From Gentiana macrophylla (lineage: Eukaryota; Streptophyta; Magnoliopsida; Gentianales; Gentianaceae): 64,000 nucleotides of DNA. Positions 53,802 to 63,715 of the stretch are shown here, one piece after another. Under the pieces are notes generated by a model that saw only the letters and a program-made list of their open reading frames with translations, did not search any database and was not told the DNA's origin. Numbering within the stretch: the first letter of the stretch is position 1; each line of letters opens with the position of its first letter. The position numbers and the translations under genes were made by a program. The stretch spans positions 248,001 to 312,000 of the forward strand of contig JAOBSW010000502.1 of the NCBI GenBank assembly GCA_026214975.1, written 5' to 3'.

Positions 53802-55655
53802 TGTTGGGGAGATTTTGCATCATTAAAACAAAAGAAAATTTATAAACCTATACTACCATGCAAAACTACCTCCTAACCGGCCGAATACCGGGTAGTTGCT
53901 AGTAAAGTTGGATAAATACGGTATCGATCCTCGAGGAAAAAGGATGTTGAATCTAATCTAATTAATTCTTCTTTATTAACTAAACCTAAACCTAAACTAG
54001 AACGGAAAAATAATCGGGACGGAGGATTGTTAATCCAAAGCCAGGAAATATAGTTGCGGACAAAATAAATAAAACTACATCTACGAAAACAGTAAAACTA
54101 ACTAATAACTGAACAAACATAAACAAACCATGATCAACCTATTCCCAACAACCATCTCCCCACCGAAATCAGTCAGATAGACAAACATTCATTCATTAGT
54201 TATCTTGGATTATTATCTTTTCTAATGAAGCGTTTCCTCTTCCGATTTATCACGCCATTAATTAGTTTACCTTTCGGTCTTGACTAATATCGATACAAAT
54301 CAAAGATATAGATTGAATTGGAATAATTATTGTCAATCTCCATCACGATAATCTAGTGAATCTATTAACTTCCGTTCTCTAAATTCGATTAACATAAAGC
54401 ATACAAAACATGAAAGAGAACAAGAACAACGTAATGAAATAAACACATGAACAATCTCATCTTTCCGGTAACGGTGATATCCCTCAACTTCAATCTAAGA
54501 TAATCTTGCATCGAATTAATTAAATTGTGGTTCTCTCGTAAACCTAGATATTTAACCTACGAACTTCCGTTATGTATAGATTAAAAATCTAATCTTTCCT
54601 ATGGTGATCTAAACTACACCGACTTCTGTCATGCGGTAGCATCAACAAGCAATAATCTTCTGATATGAATTGCACGATAACAATTAATCATAGGAAAAGA
54701 AACAACTTTGAATAAAATCAACTTACAAAACATCCATAGAAAGAAATAAGGTTGCTGCTGCAAAAAAAAGCTTCACAGAGCTATGTTCATCATGGCTGCT
54801 CAACTGTTCATGACTCGAACAAGAAGAAGAAAAACGGAAAAGAAAAAAAAAAAAACCTAATCTAACCACGGCCGGCCAAGCATGAAGCTTCGGCCCGCCG
54901 ATTTGCACGCTCATGCTCGACTTTCTCGGGTTCAAGGAAGGCTGCTGCGTGTATATGATATCGAATTAGGGTTCAACAATGCGGCTGTATTTATAGCAAA
55001 TTGAAGTCGGTTGCTCTGAAGAAGCGGCCGGACGCCCGTTTGATCACAATGGGCCTTTCGTCCAAGCTGGAGTGGAGGCGGAGAGTGAGCGCTTTCGTTT
55101 GAAAGGCGTCCCGAACATCTGTACCAAAATTAAGCTCTGACATTTGGTTTGAACATCTTTGGGCTATTTGGTTTGAGAATGGACTCAAACTTCTAAAATT
55201 CATATCTTGAGTTGTAGACCTCCAAAAATTATGATCCGAACGTCATACAAAAGCTCTCGGAAAACTCTACAACTTTCATTAAGGACTCTTCTTCAGAAAA
55301 TGCCTTTTTGATTAGCCCGTCGTATTACGAGTATATTTCAGGATTTTCCCAAGCTGTATTTCATCTTCATCCTCTTGTATCTCTTCCTTTCCTTTTTAAT
55401 CTTCAATCAAACATCATTTAGACCTCTTCCATTCCACATTTGTGCACCTAAAAGATGACAAAACCGAGCAAAACGTAAAACCATACAAAATAGATAATAA
55501 AACCACGATATTTACTCGATTTTGCATTTTAACTATTCAAAACGTCTTTTGCTCAATTAATCGATTATAAGCTCGAATTGTACGAAAAACATCCATATAT
55601 GGGGAATATTGATATAAAATATATCCTTATAAAACGTATAAAATCACCCTTAACA
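53802..55655 (-). repeat. Element D 5' LTR (1854 bp)
   Basis: Highly similar to 49124-50998, with a 37-bp deletion at ~54318 and scattered differences that often read CTG or CAG against CG. Confidence 0.92.
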
Positions 55656-56767
55656 TTTGCTTAAACAGGTTTTCGTTTGCTTATCCACGACGTGCTTGGA
55701 CTACTACTATATTCTGCATTTACTTGAGAGCCATTTCCAGAGATAAGTCTTTTTCTTAAATTCTCCTTTTTCTTTGTCATTAAGGACAATGCTAAGTTTA
55801 AGTGGGGGGTAGGAGACTTATCCATGATATGTTATAATTGAACAATTGAATGAAACGGTGACTAATGAAAAAATTGAACAAATGCCAAATTAAGTATCTC
55901 GTTCCCTTAGAATTGTGAGTTCTTAAACGTGGTATTGATAGGAAAGGAACCAAGTTGCATGAGTACGTGATCATTTTATACTTATGTGAATGTAAATTTA
56001 AGGATATTCATGCTGACTGTTGCAAATAGTTGTTTATTATTCGATTACTCAATTTGAATCGACGAATACCGCATGAATTATAATAACTGAAAGAATTGTG
56101 TGTACATTGCATAGATGATTGGTTATGTAAACTTAGTGTCGATATTTATCTGCTGATGTATTCTTATTTTCTTGCCATTAAAGCGGAGTAATAAGCTTGA
56201 GAATTATCTGTGTTTTAACAATGCGTTAAACACTGGGCTTGTAGTAACATTACCAAAGTAGCCCTGAGGTTGTGGTAATATTCAATGCTATTGACTAATC
56301 CGTGAGAGGGGGATTCTTGCAATGCATACTTTACTTTTAAAGAAAGTTTCTTTCTTGAGAGGTGTTAATACTTGAAATTATGAAAATGTGAAGAAATTCA
56401 ACTTTTTAAGAGGATTTGAGTATTTCTCAGTCTCCGAGTCCAAAAACCTTCTGGATAACGCTCTTTCTTATTGCACTATGTCTTTACCCATTGCGAGGCT
56501 TAAGAAGTGGGAATGCTGATGTTGGTAGGTTAAGACTGCGAAGTTAGCATAAACTTTAATCTTGCCACGAATAGATAAAACTGAATGCACATGCACACAT
56601 CACTTCGATTCATAGCGAGTGGTGAATAATGGATACCTTATGAGCATGAATAGTTGAGTTGACTCGAGTTTCTTGAGTAAGTATGATTTGACCATGGAAA
56701 ATGTTGTCTTGGGGAATGACTTATTGATGCTTTGTTCGGGACGATCAAAGTCTAAGTGGGGGGTAGT
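55656..56767 (+). other. Element C 3' UTR, right part, with two polypurine tracts
   Basis: It continues element C after D. A first tract, AAGTGGGGGGTAGGAG, is at 55800-55815, preceded by a 5-bp hairpin (TTGTC/GACAA). A second, AAGTGGGGGGTAGT (56754-56767), lies directly before the 3' LTR. No ORF lies between them. Confidence 0.75.
56730..56750 (+). other. Stem-loop upstream of element C PPT
   Basis: Arm CTTTGTTCG, loop GGA, arm CGATCAAAG: eight of nine pairs, with one T-T mismatch, three bases before the tract. Confidence 0.72.
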
Positions 56768-56779
56768 TTATGACGGTCG
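56768..56779 (+). repeat. First 12 bp of element C 3' LTR
   Basis: TTATGACGGTCG matches the 5' LTR start TGATGACGGTCG with one change. It is then cut by the SIRE element at 56780. Confidence 0.8.
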
Positions 56780-58486
56780 TGTTGGTCCCTTGAAAAGGAT
56801 TTGGTTAAGTTTAGAGGGGGGGTGAATAAACTTAAAAATTAAAACTTTTGGAGTTAACAAACTCAAGAGCAACAAGAGACTCTCACGATACTTGAAGTCT
56901 GGTGACACCTCGAGAACCTCGCCGATACACGTGAGTCAAGCGACAGATTGAGTTTCTTGAATTTGTGCAGTGGAATAATATCAAAAATTAAGCCTTATTA
57001 CTTGTTGTTAAATATGATACTAAGTATTAGATACTCAGTAGTGTATGTGTGTGAGTTCAGTTGCTAGATTCAGTAGGTTGATGTGTATAATAAACTAAAT
57101 GCAAAATGTAAGTGCAGAAAGTAAGTAGGCAGATTTTATAGTGGTTCTAGGTGGTGTAATCCTGTCAGTCCACTCTTCTCCTGTGATGTTGGAGGTAATT
57201 CACTAGAGATCTTTGATGTAGCTGTTACAAAGATTCCTAAGTTGCTTGTCCTTCACCAATACCTATGGCTTCACAAACTGAACACTTGGAACAGGTAGGA
57301 TTGCTGCTCCAAAGTCTTCCACTGGTCCTTGAAGGGTAGGATTGCCTCTTCACCAGCTTCACCACAAACAACAGTCTTTCACCCAAAAGTGCTTCATTGT
57401 CTCCAGTAGATTCTTTGTAGAATAAATAATGAATCAAGTAAATGATTCAGTTGCATCAGCTTGATCAGGATGAATATGATCAGCAGCTTGCAGTCTTCAA
57501 GTGTGTAAACTTGATATAGCTTGAATGCAGAATACACTTGAAGATTTTCTCTGCATCAGTAGCATTAAGCTCAGTAGGTTCAGCAAGGTGCTTTTCTTGA
57601 TAAAATGCAGCTTAGAATTATCTCTTGTATTTCCTTAATTTTCATCATCTTTTTCTGAGTTGGAAGTCCTCTATTTATAGGTAGGAGTCCATGTGACTTG
57701 TATTTGAAATTCAAATATAGCCGTTCCTGGTTTTGTCCCATTTGACTTGCTTTCTATCACTATTCATAGGGTGACCATCGCCGAATCCTTTTTTTTTGAT
57801 GAGAATCTGATCCACCGTTTGACTAAAAACCATTGGATAAAGTTTTGAATCATCCCAACGTCTTTTTAATCTCAGCCATTGATTTGTTTATTAAATCAGA
57901 GGTAGTTGGCTATCCTTATCCATGTAATCTTCCAATGTAATCTTGAATTAATCGAGGTATATATATCAGTAGGTTCATCGATCTTTGAAATACCTATCGA
58001 TCATTGAACTATAATTTCTTTGTGTTTAAAACACAATGCGTGAGACTTCTTTTATCTAACTTTTATTTGTGAAGTTAGATTACACCTTTTGCAAATAACT
58101 AAGTTCCAATCACCATCCAACTTAAGGAACTTAGACCTTGTACACAAGGTATATGTTATCAGTTTAGGTCATCACAGACTTGCCTAAATTCTAATTCCAT
58201 ATCCTTGACTTTAATTACTAAGTTTGATCCCTTAGCCTTCATTAACTGAGTTTGAGCCTCGGCCTCCGGTCTTCAAGAGGTTTCGACTAGTCTCTCGATC
58301 TATCTACCCTCATTGATATAGACCGATCTACGATATAAATCGGTGACCATTACCGTTTTGTTTGATCAAACCTATTCAAAGATCAAACTCTAATAAACCT
58401 ATACATTTGATCTAGACATCTTTTTGCCTTTGCACTATAACAGTTAGTCTGGCACTCATCACTAAAACTCAGAAATAAGTCCAACA
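56780..58486 (-). repeat. SIRE-like 3' LTR (1707 bp)
   Basis: The element strand reads TGTTGGACTTATTTC...GGGACCAACA. It has a TATA box at 57672-57679 (minus TATAAATA) and is related to the copia-2 LTR (shared AAGATGTCTAG and terminal CCTTTTCAAGGG). Short ORFs are not credible. Confidence 0.9.
57672..57679 (-). promoter_or_regulatory. Predicted TATA box, SIRE-like LTR
   Basis: TATAAATA followed by GAGGACTTCC on the minus strand. Confidence 0.6.
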
Positions 58487-58502
58487 ATTTCCCCCTTTTT
58501 GG
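58487..58502 (-). promoter_or_regulatory. SIRE-like polypurine tract
   Basis: The minus strand reads CCAAAAAGGGGGAAAT directly before the LTR. No GGA-loop hairpin precedes it, unlike the gypsy elements. Confidence 0.92.
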
Positions 58503-58647
58503 TGATGATGCCACTACCCTCACCTAACAACAAAGCAAAAAGATTGAAACCAAAAACAGAACAAATTTAGTCATCTTTCATTATAATCATTTGTTCAAAT
58601 ACTTACAGTCTAGAATCAGCAAAGATAAAACATAAAAGTATGATGAT

Positions 58648-59418
58648 CTACTGTCTTCTTTCTCTTTCTTCTCTTGCTTTTTCAACTTGTTCTTGATAAG
58701 CTCTTATTTCAATGATCAACTCTCTCATCCAGTCATTTTCAATTAGAGAGAAGTCAATGTGAGGATTAACTTGTTTCCACCAGTGCCATGCTTCAGGTAG
58801 AGTTAGATTTATCTGATGTACCCTGAAGCCTAACCTCATGTAAACTTCCTTGAACTCATTTAGTGATTCATTTGCATTTGTGGTAGGCAAACTCCTTTCA
58901 CCTCTACCACCTCTTCCACCTCTCCTTGAAGCCCTCATGGCTTTAACTCTTGCATACCAAAATTTCAGTCCCAAAAATGAGTTTAGACCTTCATGAAAGC
59001 CCTTGTCATAATAAGGTCTTCTTCTGTTGTTGTATACATTCTTGTATTGTTTGAGAAGTTCATCAGTAAGTGGAAGTCTGCCAGGTGCAGGTTCTCTAAA
59101 TGCATTAGTATCAGCTTCCCATCTCTTCTTGGCAAAAATTCTTGCAGCCTCTTTTGCTACTGCTGTTTGACCCTCTTCCCCCTTATTGACATCATCAACA
59201 AACCAGGATAGCAGGCCATGCACACTTTCCTGAGTGACTACTAGGTTGTTCAGTTGACTTTCAATGATTTCAGTCCTACAAACATTTGTTGTGATCCTTC
59301 CTTCCATTGTTTGCTCCAGCACGGTTAACCTTTCAGTGATTTTAGGATCCGATAAAGAGGTTGTGGTGCAAAGCCCGAGAGCTCGAGTGAGGTCTATGTA
59401 CCTCGGAAGATTTTCCAA
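58648..59418 (-). pseudogene. SIRE third ORF, C-terminal part (256 codons)
   Basis: This continues the same protein after a ~100-bp stretch with stops (59519-59419). A leading helical region (RLTVLEQTMEGRITTNVCR) is followed by PLTDELLKQYKNVYNNRRRP, a short RGG-type basic box (RASRRGGRGGRGERS) and a Trp-rich end (LPEAWHWWKQVNPHIDFSLI) closing in a charged helix, EQVEKAREERERRQ, and a stop. RGG boxes often bind RNA, but that is inference here. The stop lies ~145 bp before the PPT. I recognise no named domain. Confidence 0.7.
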
Positions 59419-59520
59419 CTTTTATGAATGGATTCAAGTTGATCTTTCAAAATTTCTCCTTGATGTATTGCCTGTTTGATTCCCTCACATCTTGTGTTAG
59501 ATCGGCAATAGCATACTTGA

Positions 59521-61206
59521 TTAGATGTGTAATTTGAAGCAAACTGTCTCATTAGATCTTCTATTGTTATCCACTAGCTTCATCAGTTCTTCAAATCTTT
59601 GTTCCTGTCTTTCCAGTTGAGTTCTTAATTGTTGCATGTCATTCCTGACAGTCCTCAACTCATTCAAAACTTCTACTGGCACTCCACCAGCAATTCTTCC
59701 ATCAGTAGCTCCATCAGCAGGCTCTTCTACATTATATTTGTGCCTCTGATTGCTGATCACCACAGCAAAACTCATATCCCTTCCAGCAGGGTGAGGTCCT
59801 TGGTACTCCTCCAAGATAGGATCAATAGCAGGTTCTTCATACACTGGTTCATCATCAGTAGATCCTTCAATTTGAAATTCTTCATCACTGTAATCATAGT
59901 CCAGCAGATGTTCTTCCTCATCAACAACAGCAGCCTGCTGACTATCTTTTCCTACAGTGGCCTTGTCCCCAACAGGCTCTACTACAGCATCCTGATCCAA
60001 AACAACATTAGGGGTTTCCTCCAAACCCAAAGTTTGTTCAAACCTTTGTCCAGGTGCTGTTTGTAACTCAGTAGCATGTACCTCCTGTTCCATCCTGTGT
60101 CCAGGTGCTGTTTGTATCCCAGCAACCTGTACCTCCTCTTCAGTTCTTTGTATATCCATGTTTTCTTTTTGAAATTCCCCCATATCAGTGATCCACCTTA
60201 GATAATTTGCAGATTTGGTTAAGGCATCCTCAGTGTCAATCCAGTCTTGATATTGAATTGATTCCTCTGAACTGGCACTAGTTTCACTGTGGTCAGTAAC
60301 CCTCTCATCATCCAGATCTACATTTTGCTGATCTTCAGGTTGTTCAGTAGGTTCAACAACAAACATATCATCAATCTCACCAACCATCTTGTTTGCACCA
60401 ATCTCTATTCCCTCATTGATTTGTGCCTCAATATCATCTATGGTGAGATTTTCCAAATCCTCATCCATTAGTCCAGCCTGTTGTCTCCCAGTAGACTGAC
60501 CAACATCAGTGGACTGATCCACTCTTGGTTCATTAATCATTGCAGTCCCACTGGTTCCTCCTGGACCTGATGGATAATTACCACCATAATCAAATGATGA
60601 TGATGAATCATCACTGTCATCTCTGGGGTCTCTAAACTTGATACCCTTTTCTTTCTGTTGATCTTCAAAAATATCCATCAATCTTGATTGCAGCATAGTG
60701 GTATCAACTAGATCCAACAAATTCTCCACTCCCAACTTTTCAAAAGCCCATTCTTCAAAGTCTGTCATAGGTTCTGCAGCAGGCTTTTGTCTCTTGTAAA
60801 ATCCAAACTTCCATTGAAAATAATCAGCCACTTGCTGAAGTTTGGGATCAACAAATTCCTCCTTCTTCTTCTTTTCATGTCTCTCAAATGGCATTGTTGG
60901 CCTTCTGGGAGCTGTTTCAGTAGCTTGCTGACCTCCAAAGGTCCCAACAAGCAAACTTAGGGTTTCTTCCACAGATGCCTCTAGGTCAGTAGGTTGCTCA
61001 GGTTGTACATTTGTTCCTACTACCTCCATCTGTACCACACTTTCTTCCCCCTGACTTATATGCTCATCATCAGGGTTAACAGTAGACTGTTCTTCCCCCT
61101 GAAAAATTTGCAGGAATTGCAGGATCTTGTACCAACTTCTCCATTTCCACAGCAGGTGTAGACTCAGTAGTCTGATGTGGTTCTTCAACAAGTTTCTCAA
61201 CAACAA
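59521..61206 (-). CDS. SIRE third ORF, central part (561 codons open)
   Basis: This is the longest uninterrupted frame in the window. It is strongly acidic and Gln/Glu/Asp-rich. In order: VDPKLQQVADYFQWKFGFYK (~residue 120), a Ser/Asp run (DDSDDSSSSFDYGG, ~205), two copies of a QTAPG(H/Q)R(M/F)EQ motif (~370-400), a DYDYSDEEFQ patch (~450), and a C-terminal coiled coil (LRTVRNDMQQLRTQLERQEQ, ~525). There is no signal peptide, no transmembrane helix and no protease or fusion motif. The Met at 61206 is not the natural start; the protein began at 62590. Preservation over 561 codons amid decayed pol suggests relatively recent activity or good luck. Function unknown. Confidence 0.75.
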   Translation of the reverse strand: MLLRNLLKNHIRLLSLHLLWKWRSWYKILQFLQIFQGEEQSTVNPDDEHISQGEESVVQMEVVGTNVQPEQPTDLEASVEETLSLLVGTFGGQQATETAPRRPTMPFERHEKKKKEEFVDPKLQQVADYFQWKFGFYKRQKPAAEPMTDFEEWAFEKLGVENLLDLVDTTMLQSRLMDIFEDQQKEKGIKFRDPRDDSDDSSSSFDYGGNYPSGPGGTSGTAMINEPRVDQSTDVGQSTGRQQAGLMDEDLENLTIDDIEAQINEGIEIGANKMVGEIDDMFVVEPTEQPEDQQNVDLDDERVTDHSETSASSEESIQYQDWIDTEDALTKSANYLRWITDMGEFQKENMDIQRTEEEVQVAGIQTAPGHRMEQEVHATELQTAPGQRFEQTLGLEETPNVVLDQDAVVEPVGDKATVGKDSQQAAVVDEEEHLLDYDYSDEEFQIEGSTDDEPVYEEPAIDPILEEYQGPHPAGRDMSFAVVISNQRHKYNVEEPADGATDGRIAGGVPVEVLNELRTVRNDMQQLRTQLERQEQRFEELMKLVDNNRRSNETVCFKLHI

Positions 61207-62590
61207 CTTGGGCTAATTCAGAAGGCTCAACAGCCTTAGCAGGTGAGGATTCTCTAACTTCAACAGCAGGTTCAGTTTCGGTAGTCTGATGTGACTCTCC
61301 AGCAGGTTGCTCAATAACAACCTCTGCATCCTTATTAGGCTTGATAATTGTTAATGGCTCAGCATTAATAGCCTCTCCTTGTACATCCACTTCTTCTTCT
61401 ACTCCTTATTCTTCTCTTTGAGCCTCTAAGATTTTCAATTGTTTCCCCTTTCCATGTTTCTTTTTATGGATAATTTTTTCATTCTCTTGGAAAGTGGCTC
61501 ATCTTCAATTTCAATCACAGTAGACTTCCTCTTTCTACTGGCTGCTTTCTATTGCTCCTTCAAAATTTAAGCAACAGTCTTCTTCTCAACTACAGCAGGG
61601 TCAGAAGCTTCAACATCAATTGGACCCTCAGTAGACTCAGCAGTCTGTGCTGTTTGCTTTCTTGATCTTTTAGGCTTTAACATTTCTATTATCTTCCTTG
61701 TGTCAGTAGCCTTTCTTTTCTCAATACCCTTCTTTGGTGCAGCAGGTTTGACAGTTTTCTTAGTAGTTTGCTTGACCTGCTCACCACCAGATCACCATCA
61801 TCTCCACCATTATCACTAGCAAGAAATGACCTCAAAGAACACCTTCTTCATCATCATCCGGACTGGGGATATGATAATCAATCTCTTTCTTGTATCTGGA
61901 TTGGTTTATCTTCTCAGGTGCAACATTAGGAATTTCCAAATGATTCAGCAGGGCCTGAACCATTAATCCTAAGGGTAAGGCCTTGGATTTCCTTTTTCCT
62001 TCTCTTTCTTCGTTTGCAACTTTCTTCATGTAGTGGATAAAGTATCCAGCCCAATCAAATTTCATACATCTGCAAATAATCATCAGCAGCTCTATCTTGC
62101 GTCCTGATAGAGTATCCATACTTCCAACGAGGCCTAAGATATTCTTAGCAATGATTTTGCTCAGCAGGTTTTACTCAAATCCAATGTGTTTTACATTGAT
62201 GCCTGGTATTGATTTGATGGCTTCATTGGTCTTGATTTTGTCAACAAAATCCATCTTGGACAATCCCATTTCCTCAGGATATGTTGGACCATCTATTACT
62301 TCTTCAAAACCAAAAACTTCCCTTAGTAGGTTTGATGAAATTTCAATTTCTTGGGCATTTACAGTTGTTTTGAATGCTTCTCTTCCTTCTTTTGTTACTA
62401 TGTTCCTCCAGAAGCTGACAACATTTGTGTATGAGATTGTTTCCAATCTTAAGTTAAGTACATTCTCCAAGCCTTCATATCTCCTTATTCTTTGACCAAT
62501 GTTGATTGCTAGTTCAGTTTGGTTAGCATCAACAACAAAGCCTCTTACACTTTGGCTTATTCCTATCTGGACATCAACATTTTCCGCCAT
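61076..62590 (-). pseudogene. SIRE third ORF, N-terminal part
   Basis: The ATG at 62590, in good plant context (TATCAATGGC), opens MAENVDVQIGISQSVRGFVV. The block to 62171 has RRYEGLENVLNLRLETISYT and VSFWRNIVTKEGREAFKTTV. After a stop, 62119-61832 has IICRCMKFDWAGYFIHYMKK, homologous to HFDWSQFVF in copia-3. The stretch 61831-61391 is Lys-rich with many stops. The block 61390-61076 contains two ~35-residue repeats of the kind VVIEQPAGESHQTTETEPAV. It overlaps the central frame by a frame change near 61130-61080. Its similarity in layout to the Athila-1 third ORF (a variable capsid-like helical N-terminus, acidic tail) is suggestive only. Confidence 0.7.
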
Positions 62591-63214
62591 TGATATAAGA
62601 AAAAGATGAAGAAAAGAACTTCTCAAATATATGTTCACACAGTGTAAATACAGAGAATATCAATCTGAGATTTTGTAGTAGCCCCTGTGTAATAGTCTGT
62701 GTATATTTAGGCAAATGCAGTTGAAACTGTCAGAGCACGTACTGTGCATTTAACCATGATTAATTTGAGTGAATGCTAACTTGACACGTGGCCCATTACT
62801 TTTCATAACGTATTATAATCGTTAGATCGTGTAACTGCGGTTATAAAGGATAGAATAAATATCCCGCCAATTACTTTTTGACTTAAGTAAGTTTGACTGA
62901 ATAACGTATTCTTCAGCAGCCTTGTCATCAGCAGGGTTGGCTCAGTAGCCTGCAGACAAAGTAAATCTGCTGATCTTTGATCCCTTCCTGTTTTGTTCAA
63001 TTGATAATACAAGATGAAGTTTAATACCAATGACTGATCTGTCAAGTGAGCTCACCCAACATGACATAGACCAATCCCCTTGGCAACCTCATTTGCTCAA
63101 TTGTCCAAACATAAGTACATGGAATTGTTGATACCAATGACTAATCTGCTAAGTGAGCTCACCCAACATAGAAATGACTAATCCCCTTGGTGAATTCCAG
63201 TACATTGCTGATTA
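62591..63214 (-). promoter_or_regulatory. SIRE spacer between pol and third ORF
   Basis: 624 bp of non-coding sequence. It holds two copies of a ~62-bp repeat (63024-63085, 63131-63192), a CACGTG G-box (62788-62793), and a TATA-like TAAATATAC (minus, ~62703-62711) about 115 nt before the ATG. Same position and style as the copia-3 spacer. Confidence 0.45.
63024..63192 (-). repeat. Direct repeat of ~62 bp in SIRE spacer
   Basis: TACCAATGACT(G/A)ATCTG...AGTGAGCTCACCCAACAT...CCAATCCCCTTGG at 63024-63085 and, slightly diverged, 63131-63192. Each contains the palindrome GTGAGCTCAC. Confidence 0.85.
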
Positions 63215-63715
63215 TCAGCCAACTTTAATAATTCCAAGTTCAGTTCTTAGTTTAGAAAATCTTTCACTATCCAGTGGTTTAGTGAAAATATCAGCAAGTT
63301 GATCTTCAGTAGGGATATAAAGAACCACCACATCTTTCTTTTCAACATGATCTCTTATAAAATGATGTCTGACATCAATATGCTTGGTCCTTGAGTGCAA
63401 AACAGGATAATTGGAATTGCACTTGTGTTGTCACACATAATTGGAATTGCACTTTTCTGTGATTGGAATTGCACTTTTCTGTGATTGCAATTGAACTTGT
63501 GTTGTCACACATAATTGGAATTTCTCTTTTTTCAATTCCATAATCCCTTAACTGTTGTCTTAACCAAAGTACTTGTGCATATCAACTTCCAGCAGCAATG
63601 TATTCAGCTTCAGCAGTGGAAGTTGATATTGAATTTTGTTTCTTGCTGAACCAGAAACCGATCTATTTCCCATTAAGCGATTGTGTTCTGTGGTGCTTTT
63701 TCTATCAATCTTGCA
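63215..63715 (-). pseudogene. SIRE RNase H
   Basis: The C-terminal frame 63400-63215 reads HSRTKHIDVRHHFIRDHVEK and DQLADIFTKPLDSERFSKLR, ending in a stop at the normal place. Upstream, EAEYIAAGS-type coding (~63620-63590) is readable, but the CDNTSAI segment is expanded by a local tandem duplication (63408-63535) with frame breaks. It would degrade RNA in the cDNA hybrid; not functional. Confidence 0.85.
63408..63535 (-). repeat. Local tandem expansion in SIRE RNase H
   Basis: Words ATTGGAATTGCACTT(TTCTGTG) and TTGTGTTGTCACACATAATT are each repeated two to four times. The repeated part is the coding for a single CDNTSAIPI segment. Confidence 0.85.

Larger units (their letters stand above)
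49124..55655 (-). mobile_element. Element D: LARD-type non-coding LTR retrotransposon (6532 bp)
   Basis: This complete element has two LTRs (49124-50998 and 53802-55655), a primer site next to the right LTR (minus strand), a polypurine tract next to the left LTR and a perfect 5-bp TSD. The 2.8-kb interior (50999-53801) has no gag or pol motif in any frame. This fits a large retrotransposon derivative mobilised by gypsy proteins in trans; the primer site, PPT and LTR style point to an Athila/Tat helper. The LTR family is that of the solo LTR-A. Confidence 0.93.
43801..56779 (+). mobile_element. Element C: Athila-like gypsy, pol-deleted, split by element D
   Basis: LTR (43801-45387), primer site, gag, a deletion, integrase, 3' UTR. 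The element is interrupted at 49123/55656 by D (TSD TTTGC), then has a PPT and the first 12 bp of the 3' LTR, cut at 56780 by a SIRE element. Protease, RT and RNase H are missing, so it was non-autonomous before the later insertions. Confidence 0.87.

Noticed and set aside
58648..62590. Envelope glycoprotein
   Set aside because: No signal peptide, no transmembrane or fusion-type segment and no glycoprotein-like cysteine pattern; 'third ORF' is the safer name.
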